In this document: piece by piece, positions 51,805 through 59,629 of the stretch
How positions within the stretch are numbered: the first letter of the stretch is position 1
Layout: each line of letters begins with the position of its first letter
NCBI GenBank assembly: GCA_015057115.1
Contig: SVEZ01000001.1
Coordinates: forward strand, 124,001 to 188,000
Direction of reading: 5' to 3'
DNA: 64,000 nt
Origin: Lachnospiraceae bacterium
GTDB taxonomy: Bacteria; Bacillota; Clostridia; Lachnospirales; Lachnospiraceae
Notes under the pieces: generated by a model
Database searches by the model: none
The model's input: only the letters and a program-made list of their open reading frames with translations
Told to the model about the DNA's origin: nothing
Program-made: the position numbers and the translations under genes

Positions 51805-53028
51805 CTACATCTTTCCATCCAGCGATTTTCCGGTCTCAATATGTTCAAAGTTTGGAAGGTATGATGCAATAATCTGCACCACTTCTTCCTTGGTGGTTCC
51901 CGGCTTCTCGAAGGTTTCTTCTAAGGTGTCAATGAGTTTCTCTACTGCTGCCCGATTCGGTGCCGGCTTTTCCATAATAACCCCAAGGGCGGCAAAGCGT
52001 TTCATGTCCACCGGTTCCCCTTCCACATAAAATTCTTCGTAGGCTTTTTCGCCGCTGGTATCGGAGCTGCTGAAATGTACCGGATAGTTCCGGCCGCCTG
52101 CTCTTAATTCTTTCGCTTTTTCAATGGCTTCCTCATCGGAATTGCAATACTCGATTTCGTAGCCATTTTCCACCAACAGATTCTCGGCTATATTGTCAAA
52201 AGTTTCCATCTGGGCTTCCTCAAGTTTCGGGAAAAAGATGGCCCTATTCTGTCCCAGCATTGCAGACAACATGCAAATCTGTCCCGACTCTTTCGGCGAT
52301 ACGAAGTAGCGTCGTACATCGCTGGGGGCCGATAATGGCTGCAACTTATTTAATCGCTCTAAAAATCCTGCAGGCAACGAGCCATTGGAAAATGCCACAT
52401 TGGCAAAACGAGCGGTTTTTACAGGGAAGGCATCGCTATAGGAAAAAATCAAATCTTCCATGATTCGCTTACTTGCCCCCATAATATTCACAGGGTTAGC
52501 GGCTTTGTCCGTGGATACACAGAAGTAAACCTCCGGTGGATTTTGTTCCAAAAGTTCCAAAAGGGCTTTTGCATGAATTACGTTGTTGCGGATTAACGCT
52601 TCCACCGAGTAAATATCTTTTTCCGAGCGCACATGCTTATGGGCGGAAAAATTCGCTACAATGTCAAAACCGTTTTTGCCGCAGCTTCGCTTGTGATCCC
52701 GGAACATTCTCCGGAAGGTCACTGAACTATAGTCCATCGGATAAGGAATATACACCTTCGGCATAAAACCGCCGGATGAACGTAAGTCTCTGGTAAGCTC
52801 CGTCAGAGCATTTTCGTTGGTATCCACTATGTAAAGTTCGGCCGGTCGGAAGGGTAGGATTGCTCTTACAAAAGAAGATCCGATGGAGCCTGCTCCACCG
52901 ATAACCAGCACTGACCGCCCCTCAATGGCCTGCGTAAGTTCCTGCCGGTTGGCTTCAATGTCTTTTTCAAACATGGAGCCCTTCCGCCTGGTGACATAGG
53001 TATCAATAAATTCATCTAAATTAAACAC
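51805..53028 (-). CDS. Nucleotide-sugar 4,6-dehydratase, CapD/LegB type
   Basis: A 407-residue SDR-fold nucleotide-sugar dehydratase. The NAD loop GGAGSIGSS is at residues 44-52, the catalytic region is CVSTDKAANPVNIMGASKR, where Met replaces the usual Tyr of Tyr-x3-Lys as in CapD/WbpM-type enzymes. It probably removes water from UDP- or GDP-GlcNAc to make the 4-keto-6-deoxy sugar used for bacillosamine/legionaminic-type sugars. The start is a GTG preceded by GGAGG. It is the last gene of the rfbG-rfbH operon and could supply the nonulosonate cassette encoded further upstream. Confidence 0.82.
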   Translation of the reverse strand: MFNLDEFIDTYVTRRKGSMFEKDIEANRQELTQAIEGRSVLVIGGAGSIGSSFVRAILPFRPAELYIVDTNENALTELTRDLRSSGGFMPKVYIPYPMDYSSVTFRRMFRDHKRSCGKNGFDIVANFSAHKHVRSEKDIYSVEALIRNNVIHAKALLELLEQNPPEVYFCVSTDKAANPVNIMGASKRIMEDLIFSYSDAFPVKTARFANVAFSNGSLPAGFLERLNKLQPLSAPSDVRRYFVSPKESGQICMLSAMLGQNRAIFFPKLEEAQMETFDNIAENLLVENGYEIEYCNSDEEAIEKAKELRAGGRNYPVHFSSSDTSGEKAYEEFYVEGEPVDMKRFAALGVIMEKPAPNRAAVEKLIDTLEETFEKPGTTKEEVVQIIASYLPNFEHIETGKSLDGKM

Positions 53029-53049
53029 TGTCTTTTCCTCCGCGTGCTT

Positions 53050-53235
53050 TTATTTTCCCATGGTTTCCAAAAGCATGATGTAGCTGATCATTTTGATTAC
53101 GTAAACCGGTGGCTCGCTGCGGCCTTGCTCCCACTGCTGCAGGGTTCGCACCGGAATATCAAATTTCTCCGCAAATTTGCTTTGGGATAAGCCCATACTT
53201 TTTCTTAATTCTTTAATTCGTTGTTTCGTGTCCAT
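53050..53235 (-). CDS. Small XRE-type helix-turn-helix protein
   Basis: A 61-residue protein consisting mainly of one helix-turn-helix (residues 5-45, LRKSMGLSQSKFAEKFDIPVRTLQQWEQGRSEP), typical of Cro/XRE DNA-binding proteins. It lies within the sugar operon, four bases after the rfbH-type gene and 21 bp before the dehydratase gene. A local regulator of the glycan locus, or a remnant antitoxin-like protein, are both possible. No toxin partner is visible. Confidence 0.8.
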   Translation of the reverse strand: MDTKQRIKELRKSMGLSQSKFAEKFDIPVRTLQQWEQGRSEPPVYVIKMISYIMLLETMGK

Positions 53236-53239
53236 CTTT

Positions 53240-54565
53240 TTACCTCGCCAAAGCTTCCTTTAAAACGGTGGCCATCCGCACCAGTTTGTCCTCCGTCATG
53301 CCGGGGTACAATCCGATCCAGAAGGTCTTTTCCATAATTTTGTCCGTATTTGTAAGCTCACCCACGATACGATAGCCGGTTTCGGCTTCTCTTAGCTCAT
53401 CAAAACAAGGATGTTTTACCATGTTTCCCGCAAACAGCATTCTGGTCTGAATTCCCTTCTCCTCCAGGTAACGCACAATCTGCTCCCGATCCACCCCTTC
53501 TTTGCAGGTGATGGGATAACCGAACCAGCTTGGGTTGGCATTCGGTGTAGCTTTTGGCAAAATCAACTTGTCCGTAGTATCCACCAAAAGTTCTGACATC
53601 CGGGCAAAATGCTGTCGACGGGCTTTTGTAAAACCATCCAACTTTTTCACCTGGGCGCAACCGATGGCTGCCTGTAAATCCGTGGCCTTCAGATTGTATC
53701 CAAAATGAGAGTAGACATATTTGTGATCGTATCCTTTTGGCAACAAACCATACTGTCCGTCAAAACGGTGGCCGCACTTGTTATCCTGGCCGGACTCACA
53801 ACTGCAATCTCTGCCCCAGTCCCGCATGGAGCGGATAATCCGGTGTAAAAGCGGATTCTTGGTATACACCGCGCCGCCTTCACCGGTGGTCATGTGGTGT
53901 GGCGGGTAAAAACTGGAGGTTCCGATATCCCCCAGGGTTCCGCTTTTATACGTAACACCATCTAAGGTATATTCGCTTCCCAAAGCGTCACAGTTATCTT
54001 CAATAAGCCACAAATTGTGTTTTTCACAAAAGGCCTTCACAGCCGCCAAATCAAAGGTATTTCCCAAAGTATGGGCAATCATAACCGCCTTGGTCTTATT
54101 GCTTAGCGCTTCTTCTAATTTCGCAACGTCAATATTGTATTCCGGAATGGTTACATCCACAAAAACCGGTACCGCTCCGTACTGCAGCATTGGGGAAACG
54201 GTGGTTGGAAAACCTGCTGCCACTGTGATAACTTCATCTCCCCGCCGAATAGCCCGCTCCTTTAAAAGCGGTGACGTCAGCGCCATAAATGCACAAAGGT
54301 TTGCGGAGGATCCTGAGTTTACAAAACTCACAAACGGTACTCCCAAATAGTCCCCCAGGGCTTTTTCAAATTCTTTGGTGTAACGACCGCTTGTCAGCCA
54401 AAACTCCAGTGCACTATCCACCAGATTGGTCATTTCCTCTGCATCAAACACCCGTGCCGCATAGGGAATGCGATCTCCCTCCTGATAGGTCTTGGCCACA
54501 TGATATTTCTCATAGTACTCTGCTACCAGTTCTAATATTTGTTTTCTATCTTCCTGCTGTCCCAT
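53240..54565 (-). CDS. rfbH: CDP-4-keto-6-deoxyglucose-3-dehydrase (E1, RfbH/DdhC type)
   Basis: A 441-residue PMP-dependent, Fe-S containing dehydrase of the DegT/DnrJ fold. The usual PLP lysine is replaced by histidine (SFYPPHHMTTGEGG, H223-H224), and four cysteines (C192, C254, C256 and C264) match the [2Fe-2S] ligands of Yersinia E1. It removes the 3-hydroxyl of CDP-4-keto-6-deoxyglucose on the way to 3,6-dideoxyhexoses. The reductase E3 (DdhD) that must assist it is not in the window. It overlaps no gene and starts three bases after rfbG. Confidence 0.92.
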   Translation of the reverse strand: MGQQEDRKQILELVAEYYEKYHVAKTYQEGDRIPYAARVFDAEEMTNLVDSALEFWLTSGRYTKEFEKALGDYLGVPFVSFVNSGSSANLCAFMALTSPLLKERAIRRGDEVITVAAGFPTTVSPMLQYGAVPVFVDVTIPEYNIDVAKLEEALSNKTKAVMIAHTLGNTFDLAAVKAFCEKHNLWLIEDNCDALGSEYTLDGVTYKSGTLGDIGTSSFYPPHHMTTGEGGAVYTKNPLLHRIIRSMRDWGRDCSCESGQDNKCGHRFDGQYGLLPKGYDHKYVYSHFGYNLKATDLQAAIGCAQVKKLDGFTKARRQHFARMSELLVDTTDKLILPKATPNANPSWFGYPITCKEGVDREQIVRYLEEKGIQTRMLFAGNMVKHPCFDELREAETGYRIVGELTNTDKIMEKTFWIGLYPGMTEDKLVRMATVLKEALAR

Positions 54566-54568
54566 ATT

Positions 54569-55618
54569 CTACTCCATATATTCGTGTATTTGTTTAATCA
54601 TAACCGTCGGAATATCCTCGGTATTCTCGTATACCTTGGACCATTCCACCACAGCCTGCAATGTTTTTTCAATATTCCAATGGGGCTTCCAGCCAAAAAC
54701 ATCCTTCATCTTCTGATTATTCAGTTTCAAAAAACCTGCTTCCTTCGGGCCTTCCACCGTATGTACTTCCCAACTTGCTCCTTCGCCCCAACATTCGCAG
54801 AAGAGCTTCACCACCTCTTCCGAGGTTTTGCAATCCTCCTCATCCGGTCCTACGTTGTAAGCTCCGGCAAGTTCGGGGGTTTCATACTGCATTTTTGCCA
54901 CCAGAAGGTAGGCAAAAAGCGCTTCCAATACATGCTGATATGGCCGGATGGAATGGGGATTCCGTACCGTTACCGGCTCTTTTGCCAAGGCAGCTCTTAC
55001 GCAATCCGGAATGATCCGGTTGTCGGAAAAATCGCCGCCTCCCAGCACATTTCCTGCTCGGACGGTGGAAACCGCCAATTTGCGCTTTTGCACCGAAAAG
55101 AAGGAACGGATATAAGAGGATGTCACCAACTCGGAACAAGACTTGCTGTTGGCGTAAGGATCCACGCCGTTTAGCTTATCGTCCTCCACAAAGGCCCGCC
55201 CCTGCTCCAGATTCTCATACACCTTGTCCGTGGTAATATTGATGACGGACTTCACCGAGGCGGTCTGGCGGATGCACTCCATCAGGTTCACCGTTCCCAT
55301 TACGTTGGTTTCATAGGTATACCGGGGCTCCCTATAGGCCGTCAGCACAATGGGCTGGGCCGCCAAATGGAACACAATCTCCGGCTTGTACTCATGAAAC
55401 ACCCCTAACAGGTGCTCATAATCCCTCACATCTCCCACGATGGACGTTATTCGCCCTTCTACTCGGGAGAGCAGAAACAAAGAGGGCTTCACGCCGTTAT
55501 CGATACCGTAGCCGATTACGTTGGCTCCCAATTCCTTCAAAATCATACAAAGCCAGGTTCCCTTAAATCCCATGTGTCCGGTTACCAGAACCGTTTTATC
55601 CTTGTAAAATTCTTTCAT
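54569..55618 (-). CDS. rfbG: CDP-glucose 4,6-dehydratase (RfbG/DdhB type)
   Basis: A 349-residue SDR-fold dehydratase. TGHMGFKGTWL near residue 13 is the distinctive RfbG form of the NAD loop, ITTDKVYEN and PYANSKSCSE provide the Thr-Asp-Lys and Tyr-x3-Lys catalytic residues. It converts CDP-glucose to CDP-4-keto-6-deoxyglucose for RfbH. TAGGAGATGCT precedes the ATG at 55616-55618; ten more residues upstream are possible but unlikely. The CDP-glucose-forming enzyme RfbF is not seen. Confidence 0.92.
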   Translation of the reverse strand: MKEFYKDKTVLVTGHMGFKGTWLCMILKELGANVIGYGIDNGVKPSLFLLSRVEGRITSIVGDVRDYEHLLGVFHEYKPEIVFHLAAQPIVLTAYREPRYTYETNVMGTVNLMECIRQTASVKSVINITTDKVYENLEQGRAFVEDDKLNGVDPYANSKSCSELVTSSYIRSFFSVQKRKLAVSTVRAGNVLGGGDFSDNRIIPDCVRAALAKEPVTVRNPHSIRPYQHVLEALFAYLLVAKMQYETPELAGAYNVGPDEEDCKTSEEVVKLFCECWGEGASWEVHTVEGPKEAGFLKLNNQKMKDVFGWKPHWNIEKTLQAVVEWSKVYENTEDIPTVMIKQIHEYME

Positions 55619-55686
55619 AGCATCTCCTACTTTCGGTTTTGCACTCACATTTGGGTTTATTTTACCATAAAAATGTGTCCATTAGA

Positions 55687-57027
55687 TTATTGTGTTAGTC
55701 CCTCCATAATAAACGGGAACAAATAAATTGGCCGGAATCGCAATTCCCCTTCCGAAAAACTATCCTTTTGCGAAAATAGATACTGTTCTCCCACCTCACT
55801 CGAATATTTTTCCGAAAAAGCCGCTATGGATTTGTGGTTACGCACAGAAGAGGATTTTACCTCTATCGGTATTACCTTATGTCCATGAGTAATCAAAAAA
55901 TCTATCTCATAGGAGTGTGTACTATTCTCTTTACGCCATGTGTGATAGAATAAAGCTCGACCACTTGCCAGCAGCATTTGGGCAACCGCATTTTCATAAA
56001 GATACCCCAGATCCGCATCCAATTTATTGCTCAGTAACTTCTTATAAATGTCAGGATTCCCCCACTCCTTACCATTAAAGAGCATGGTTGTGAACAATCC
56101 GATATCTGAAAGATACAATTTAAAATTATTGTATTCTCTCGTTTGACTCAAGGCCACGTTCGGTTTCGTTACGTGATAGCACGGAATAACCATTTTGGAG
56201 TCAATCAAGTCAAATATTCTTTCCTCATCCTTTGTTGTTTTTGCTTTTCCCGTGGCTGCTGAGATTACAAATCGTTTTTTCTGTAATGCGAGCTGACTGG
56301 GTACCGATTTGTAAATATCCGAAAGGCGCCCCGAATCATCAATCTTCCGTAAATCGTCCATGTATAGTTCAATAATTCCTCGTTTTACCGCATCCACATA
56401 CTCAAAATTATTTTTCTCCAAATATTCATTTACTGCCTGGGGCATTCCTCCCACCGCCATGTAAATCCGGAAGTTCCTCATAAGTGTATTGTTTGTTGAA
56501 TTTCCGATTTCTTCTTTTGTTGCTGCCACCTGCCTCAACAAATCCGGATTTCCGCCTGTTGCCCAAAGGAATTCTTCATAATCCATAGGAAAGACGTTAA
56601 TTTTCGTTTCTTCCGATGGAATAACAATTCCTTTGACATTCTTTTTTATTGAAATAAGGGAGCCTGTTTCAATATAATCAAACCTACCATCTTTCACCAG
56701 GTATTTAATCGCTTGGCGCGCCTTTGGATATAATTGCACCTCGTCAAAAAGAATAACCGATTCGCGCTCGTACAATGTAATATTCGTCTCTGCTTGAAGG
56801 CGCAGAAAAAACAAATCTAATTTGGATATATCCCGAAACACATCCAATAATTCCGCTGTTACATTGGCAAAATCTATTTTGATGTAGGAACGGTACTCAT
56901 TTTGCGCAAATTCTTCCGCAATTGTAGTTTTCCCGACACGTCGAGCCCCTTCAAGCAAACACGCCGTGGCTCCATTATAAAATTTCTTCCATTCTAACAA
57001 TTGATTGTAGGCTTTTCGTTTAAACAT
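55687..57027 (-). CDS. AAA ATPase with DUF4143 C-terminal domain
   Basis: A 446-residue protein with an AAA_14 ATPase domain (Walker A GARRVGKTT at residues 27-35, Walker B VILFDEVQLYPKARQ) and a C-terminal DUF4143 domain (about 200-400) whose later part, with YEIDFLITHGHKVIPIEVKS, looks like a PD-(D/E)xK nuclease-like core. Proteins of this kind are widespread, mobile-looking and of unknown function. It is placed between the two sugar sub-operons with gaps on both sides, so it is probably an independent insertion. Confidence 0.88.
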   Translation of the reverse strand: MFKRKAYNQLLEWKKFYNGATACLLEGARRVGKTTIAEEFAQNEYRSYIKIDFANVTAELLDVFRDISKLDLFFLRLQAETNITLYERESVILFDEVQLYPKARQAIKYLVKDGRFDYIETGSLISIKKNVKGIVIPSEETKINVFPMDYEEFLWATGGNPDLLRQVAATKEEIGNSTNNTLMRNFRIYMAVGGMPQAVNEYLEKNNFEYVDAVKRGIIELYMDDLRKIDDSGRLSDIYKSVPSQLALQKKRFVISAATGKAKTTKDEERIFDLIDSKMVIPCYHVTKPNVALSQTREYNNFKLYLSDIGLFTTMLFNGKEWGNPDIYKKLLSNKLDADLGYLYENAVAQMLLASGRALFYHTWRKENSTHSYEIDFLITHGHKVIPIEVKSSSVRNHKSIAAFSEKYSSEVGEQYLFSQKDSFSEGELRFRPIYLFPFIMEGLTQ

Positions 57028-57181
57028 AGACTCCGCCTCCTTTTTGCTCTTATGATTTTATACTAACACGATGCTGTTGATATTTCAACATGACGTCCGC
57101 GAAAAACTTCCATTATTTCAACATGCCTGTCAAAGAATCTTTTGTAACTAAAAAAATCACCAAAATCGACAATTTTTTCTC

Positions 57182-57216
57182 GCAATATCCGAAAAACTTG
57201 GTATAATAGATATTGC
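57182..57216 (+). promoter_or_regulatory. Extended -10 promoter framed by an inverted repeat
   Basis: TGG-TATAAT (57199-57207) forms an extended -10 element with no good -35. It is framed by perfect 8-bp inverted repeats GCAATATC (57182-57189) and GATATTGC (57209-57216), placed so that a bound dimer would cover the promoter. Confidence 0.6.
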
Positions 57217-57274
57217 GCCAATGAAAGCATAGGATGCAGACATTATATTTCAGCGGGGAAATTGGAGGAGAACT

Positions 57275-57481
57275 ATGCCAAACTCAGATAAAAGCGACTA
57301 TTCGCGCGCAGCGGCTAAGACCCAACGGTCTTTATTGGAAAAGAATTATCATGATGCACTCATGCTCATAGAACAGCAGAACCAGGACATTCAACGCCTG
57401 ATTTCCGCTTTGCTTATGAACGGAGTCGTTCTTCCGGGAGACATTTCCATGCGTTATCTTAATATTAGACGCAGGGATTAA
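57275..57481 (+). CDS. Small acidic-basic helical protein of unknown function
   Basis: A 68-residue protein predicted to be mostly helical (about residues 15-48, with ALMLIEQQNQDIQRLISALL) with a basic tail RRRD. I do not recognise a family. It has a good ribosome binding site (GGAGGAG), its own promoter and inverted repeat upstream, and a terminator downstream, so it is probably a real gene. It is the only plus-strand gene in this part of the window. Confidence 0.65.
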   Translation: MPNSDKSDYSRAAAKTQRSLLEKNYHDALMLIEQQNQDIQRLISALLMNGVVLPGDISMRYLNIRRRD

Positions 57482-57493
57482 TTCCCAAACGAA

Positions 57494-57536
57494 ACCCCCG
57501 GCTCGAAGCACAGGGAATGTGCCTCGGGTCGGGGGT
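57494..57536 (+). terminator. Terminator after the 68-residue gene
   Basis: ACCCCCGGCTCGAAGCACA pairs with TGTGCCTCGGGTCGGGGGT in a long GC-rich stem, 13 bp after the stop, followed by a loosely T-rich stretch. Confidence 0.65.
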
Positions 57537-57561
57537 GTTCTATTTGTTTTCGGGGGGGCCG

Positions 57562-57601
57562 TTTAGTAAAACACGTTTTAGTAAAATATGTTTTACTAAA
57601 A
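57562..57601. repeat. Triplet of TTTAGTAAAA motifs at the end of the nonulosonate cassette
   Basis: TTTAGTAAAA occurs at 57562 and 57577 as direct repeats and at 57591-57601 in inverted form, so two alternative hairpins can form. It lies 17 bp beyond the neuB-type stop and may act as an AT-rich 3' end or a protein site. Confidence 0.6.
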
Positions 57602-57617
57602 AATAATCCGGCCTTTC

Positions 57618-58613
57618 TTATAGGTCTATCCCCTCATCCACGCCATAGTCTCTTCTAGCCTTCGTACCAACCAGAATATCCCAGGCGCTTGCAGGCAGTC
57701 CGGTATCATTTCGCTTTACGCAAATGTCGTCATCATCAATAACCTTTCCGCAGGGAATGGACTTCGCTGCAACAATTCGTTTCAAAACCACTTTAGAGAT
57801 TTCCCGTTCTGCAGCTGTCGGCTGTTTCAAGCCATCCCCCAATGCAACTTCAATCTTACGGATTCCATCCACCATAGCCTTCAATTCATCCGGCTCAATG
57901 CTGGCAACATGATCCGGTCCTTCCATGGAACGGTCAAGGGTAAAATGTTTCTCAATCACACGCGCACCACGTGCCACTGCTGCAATCGGAACCTCAATTC
58001 CCATGGTGTGATCCGAATAACCTACCGGCAATCCAAAAGCTGTCGCTAAAGTATCCATGGCCCTCAGGTTTACGTTTTCATATGGGCAAGGATAGTTCGT
58101 GGTACAGTGTAAAAGCGTAATATCGGTGGCACCGCCTTCTCGTAGTGCCTGCACCGATCGCTCCACATCTGCCAAGGTTCCCATGCCGGTACTTAAAATA
58201 ACCGGCATTTTTTTTGCACCAATCGCGCGCAAATAGGAAATATTTCCTAAATCTCCGGAGCCCAATTTAATAAAAGGAATCCCCAACTCTATTAAGAAAT
58301 TCAGACTGTCCATTTCGTCAGCCGTGGAGGCAAATAAAATTCCAATCTCATCACAATACCGCTTAATCTTACGAAAAGCATCGAAAGGCAGTTCTAATGC
58401 TTTCAGCATATCAAACTGGGACTGGTCACTCCCGGTATTTTCCTGCTGATACTCCGCCTGCTCCACATTTTGCGTAATTATCTTTTCTGTAATCCATGTC
58501 TGAAATTTTACTACGTCCGCACCGGCTTCCTTTGCCGCCAGGCACAATTTCTTCGCTATTTCCACATCGCCGTTGTGGTTCACACCGGCTTCTGCTATGA
58601 TAAGTGTTTTCAT
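57618..58613 (-). CDS. neuB: N-acetylneuraminate/legionaminate synthase family protein (NeuB/LegI)
   Basis: A 331-residue nonulosonate synthase. It opens with IIAEAGVNHNGDVEIAKKL, has the TIM-barrel metal and PEP sites (KFQTW, ILSTGMGTL, LLHCTTNYPCP and EKHFTLDRSMEGPDH), and a short C-terminal region which lacks a full antifreeze-like SAF domain or has it divergent (about 275-331). It condenses a 6-deoxy or N-acyl mannosamine-type sugar with PEP to form the nine-carbon acid. Whether the product is sialic, legionaminic or another acid cannot be told from this sequence alone. It is the last gene of the cassette. Confidence 0.92.
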   Translation of the reverse strand: MKTLIIAEAGVNHNGDVEIAKKLCLAAKEAGADVVKFQTWITEKIITQNVEQAEYQQENTGSDQSQFDMLKALELPFDAFRKIKRYCDEIGILFASTADEMDSLNFLIELGIPFIKLGSGDLGNISYLRAIGAKKMPVILSTGMGTLADVERSVQALREGGATDITLLHCTTNYPCPYENVNLRAMDTLATAFGLPVGYSDHTMGIEVPIAAVARGARVIEKHFTLDRSMEGPDHVASIEPDELKAMVDGIRKIEVALGDGLKQPTAAEREISKVVLKRIVAAKSIPCGKVIDDDDICVKRNDTGLPASAWDILVGTKARRDYGVDEGIDL

Positions 58614-58642
58614 GCTGTGCTCCTTATTTTCTCCCCCAAATA

Positions 58643-59629
58643 TTACTCTCGCTTTAAAAGCTCATGCTCATCCATAAACGCCAGTCCGTTATACTTCATC
58701 ATAATCAGACCTTCTCTATACTGACCAAGCTCGGATTTCAATACTTTTCCTTGCAGATTCTGAACAATGGCGTCCATAAAATTCACCCCTGCGTTATATG
58801 CATGAGGATACCCGCCTCCAAAACGCGGGTTCATTTCATTAACCAAAAGCCTTCCATCAAAATCTTCAAACACATCCATATCCACCGGTCCCAGGAATCC
58901 AGTTCCGGAAAGTTTCATGATAATCTCCTCGATTTGCTTATTCCGGATAGAAATAGCCTTATCGGTTTCTCCGCTTCGCATGGACAATTTCTCTTTTACA
59001 AAATATCGCTTAATCTGACCATCAATAAGGTCAAAGTATATATCTACTCCAAATTCTTTTTTCTTGCAAAACGGCTGGAAAATATAGTCTTCTTTCGATT
59101 CAAAAGCCTTCAGCTCATCCTCATCATTAAAAGTCTTCAGTCCCTCACTCCCACTACCGGTACGCACCTTTCCAAAAATAGGATACTTTACTTCCCCTCT
59201 ATCGATTGCCGCAAGAACATCTTCCTTTGATGCCCAGGTTGGAATTACCGGAAGTTCCTCTTTAAACTCCTCAAAAAAAGCATATTTGTCAAAAGTAACT
59301 TCAGCCATCTCTTTTTCTGATATAATTGGCATAATACCATTTTGCCGGAACAATTCTTTGTTCTCTGCCAGCAACGGAAGTTCCGGATCAATAAGGGATA
59401 AAACAGCCGTAACCGCCTCTTCCTTGCCAATTTCAATAACACGACGGATATACTCTGTTAAATCCTCAAAGTTCTTTGGGATACAGTATGACTTATCACC
59501 ATGATACAATGCCGGAGCATACGGACTCATATCCACGGTAATAATCTTTCCACCGGTTGGTTCTACCGCCTTTTTAAAGTATTCTACAATTTCTACCCTA
59601 CGTCCCGGGCTTAAAATCATAATGTTCAT
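58643..59629 (-). CDS. ATP-grasp domain protein, carbamoyl-phosphate-synthetase-like
   Basis: A 328-residue ATP-grasp ligase. An N-terminal Rossmann-like pre-ATP domain (MNIMILSPGRRVEIVEYFKK) is followed by the ATP-grasp fold with KVRTGSGSEGLK, MDVFEDFDGRLLVNEMNPRFGGGYPHAY, where the E and N of NEMNPR bind Mg-ATP. Such enzymes form amide or other bonds between a carboxylate and an amine via acyl phosphate. Its gene overlaps the upstream PLP decarboxylase gene by four bases. In a nonulosonate cassette it may attach an amino acid or amine to the sugar; this is inference. Confidence 0.87.
   Translation of the reverse strand: MNIMILSPGRRVEIVEYFKKAVEPTGGKIITVDMSPYAPALYHGDKSYCIPKNFEDLTEYIRRVIEIGKEEAVTAVLSLIDPELPLLAENKELFRQNGIMPIISEKEMAEVTFDKYAFFEEFKEELPVIPTWASKEDVLAAIDRGEVKYPIFGKVRTGSGSEGLKTFNDEDELKAFESKEDYIFQPFCKKKEFGVDIYFDLIDGQIKRYFVKEKLSMRSGETDKAISIRNKQIEEIIMKLSGTGFLGPVDMDVFEDFDGRLLVNEMNPRFGGGYPHAYNAGVNFMDAIVQNLQGKVLKSELGQYREGLIMMKYNGLAFMDEHELLKRE

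Noticed and set aside
54539-55174. Plus-strand open frame of 211 codons
   Set aside because: It is antisense to rfbG, whose catalytic motifs are all intact.
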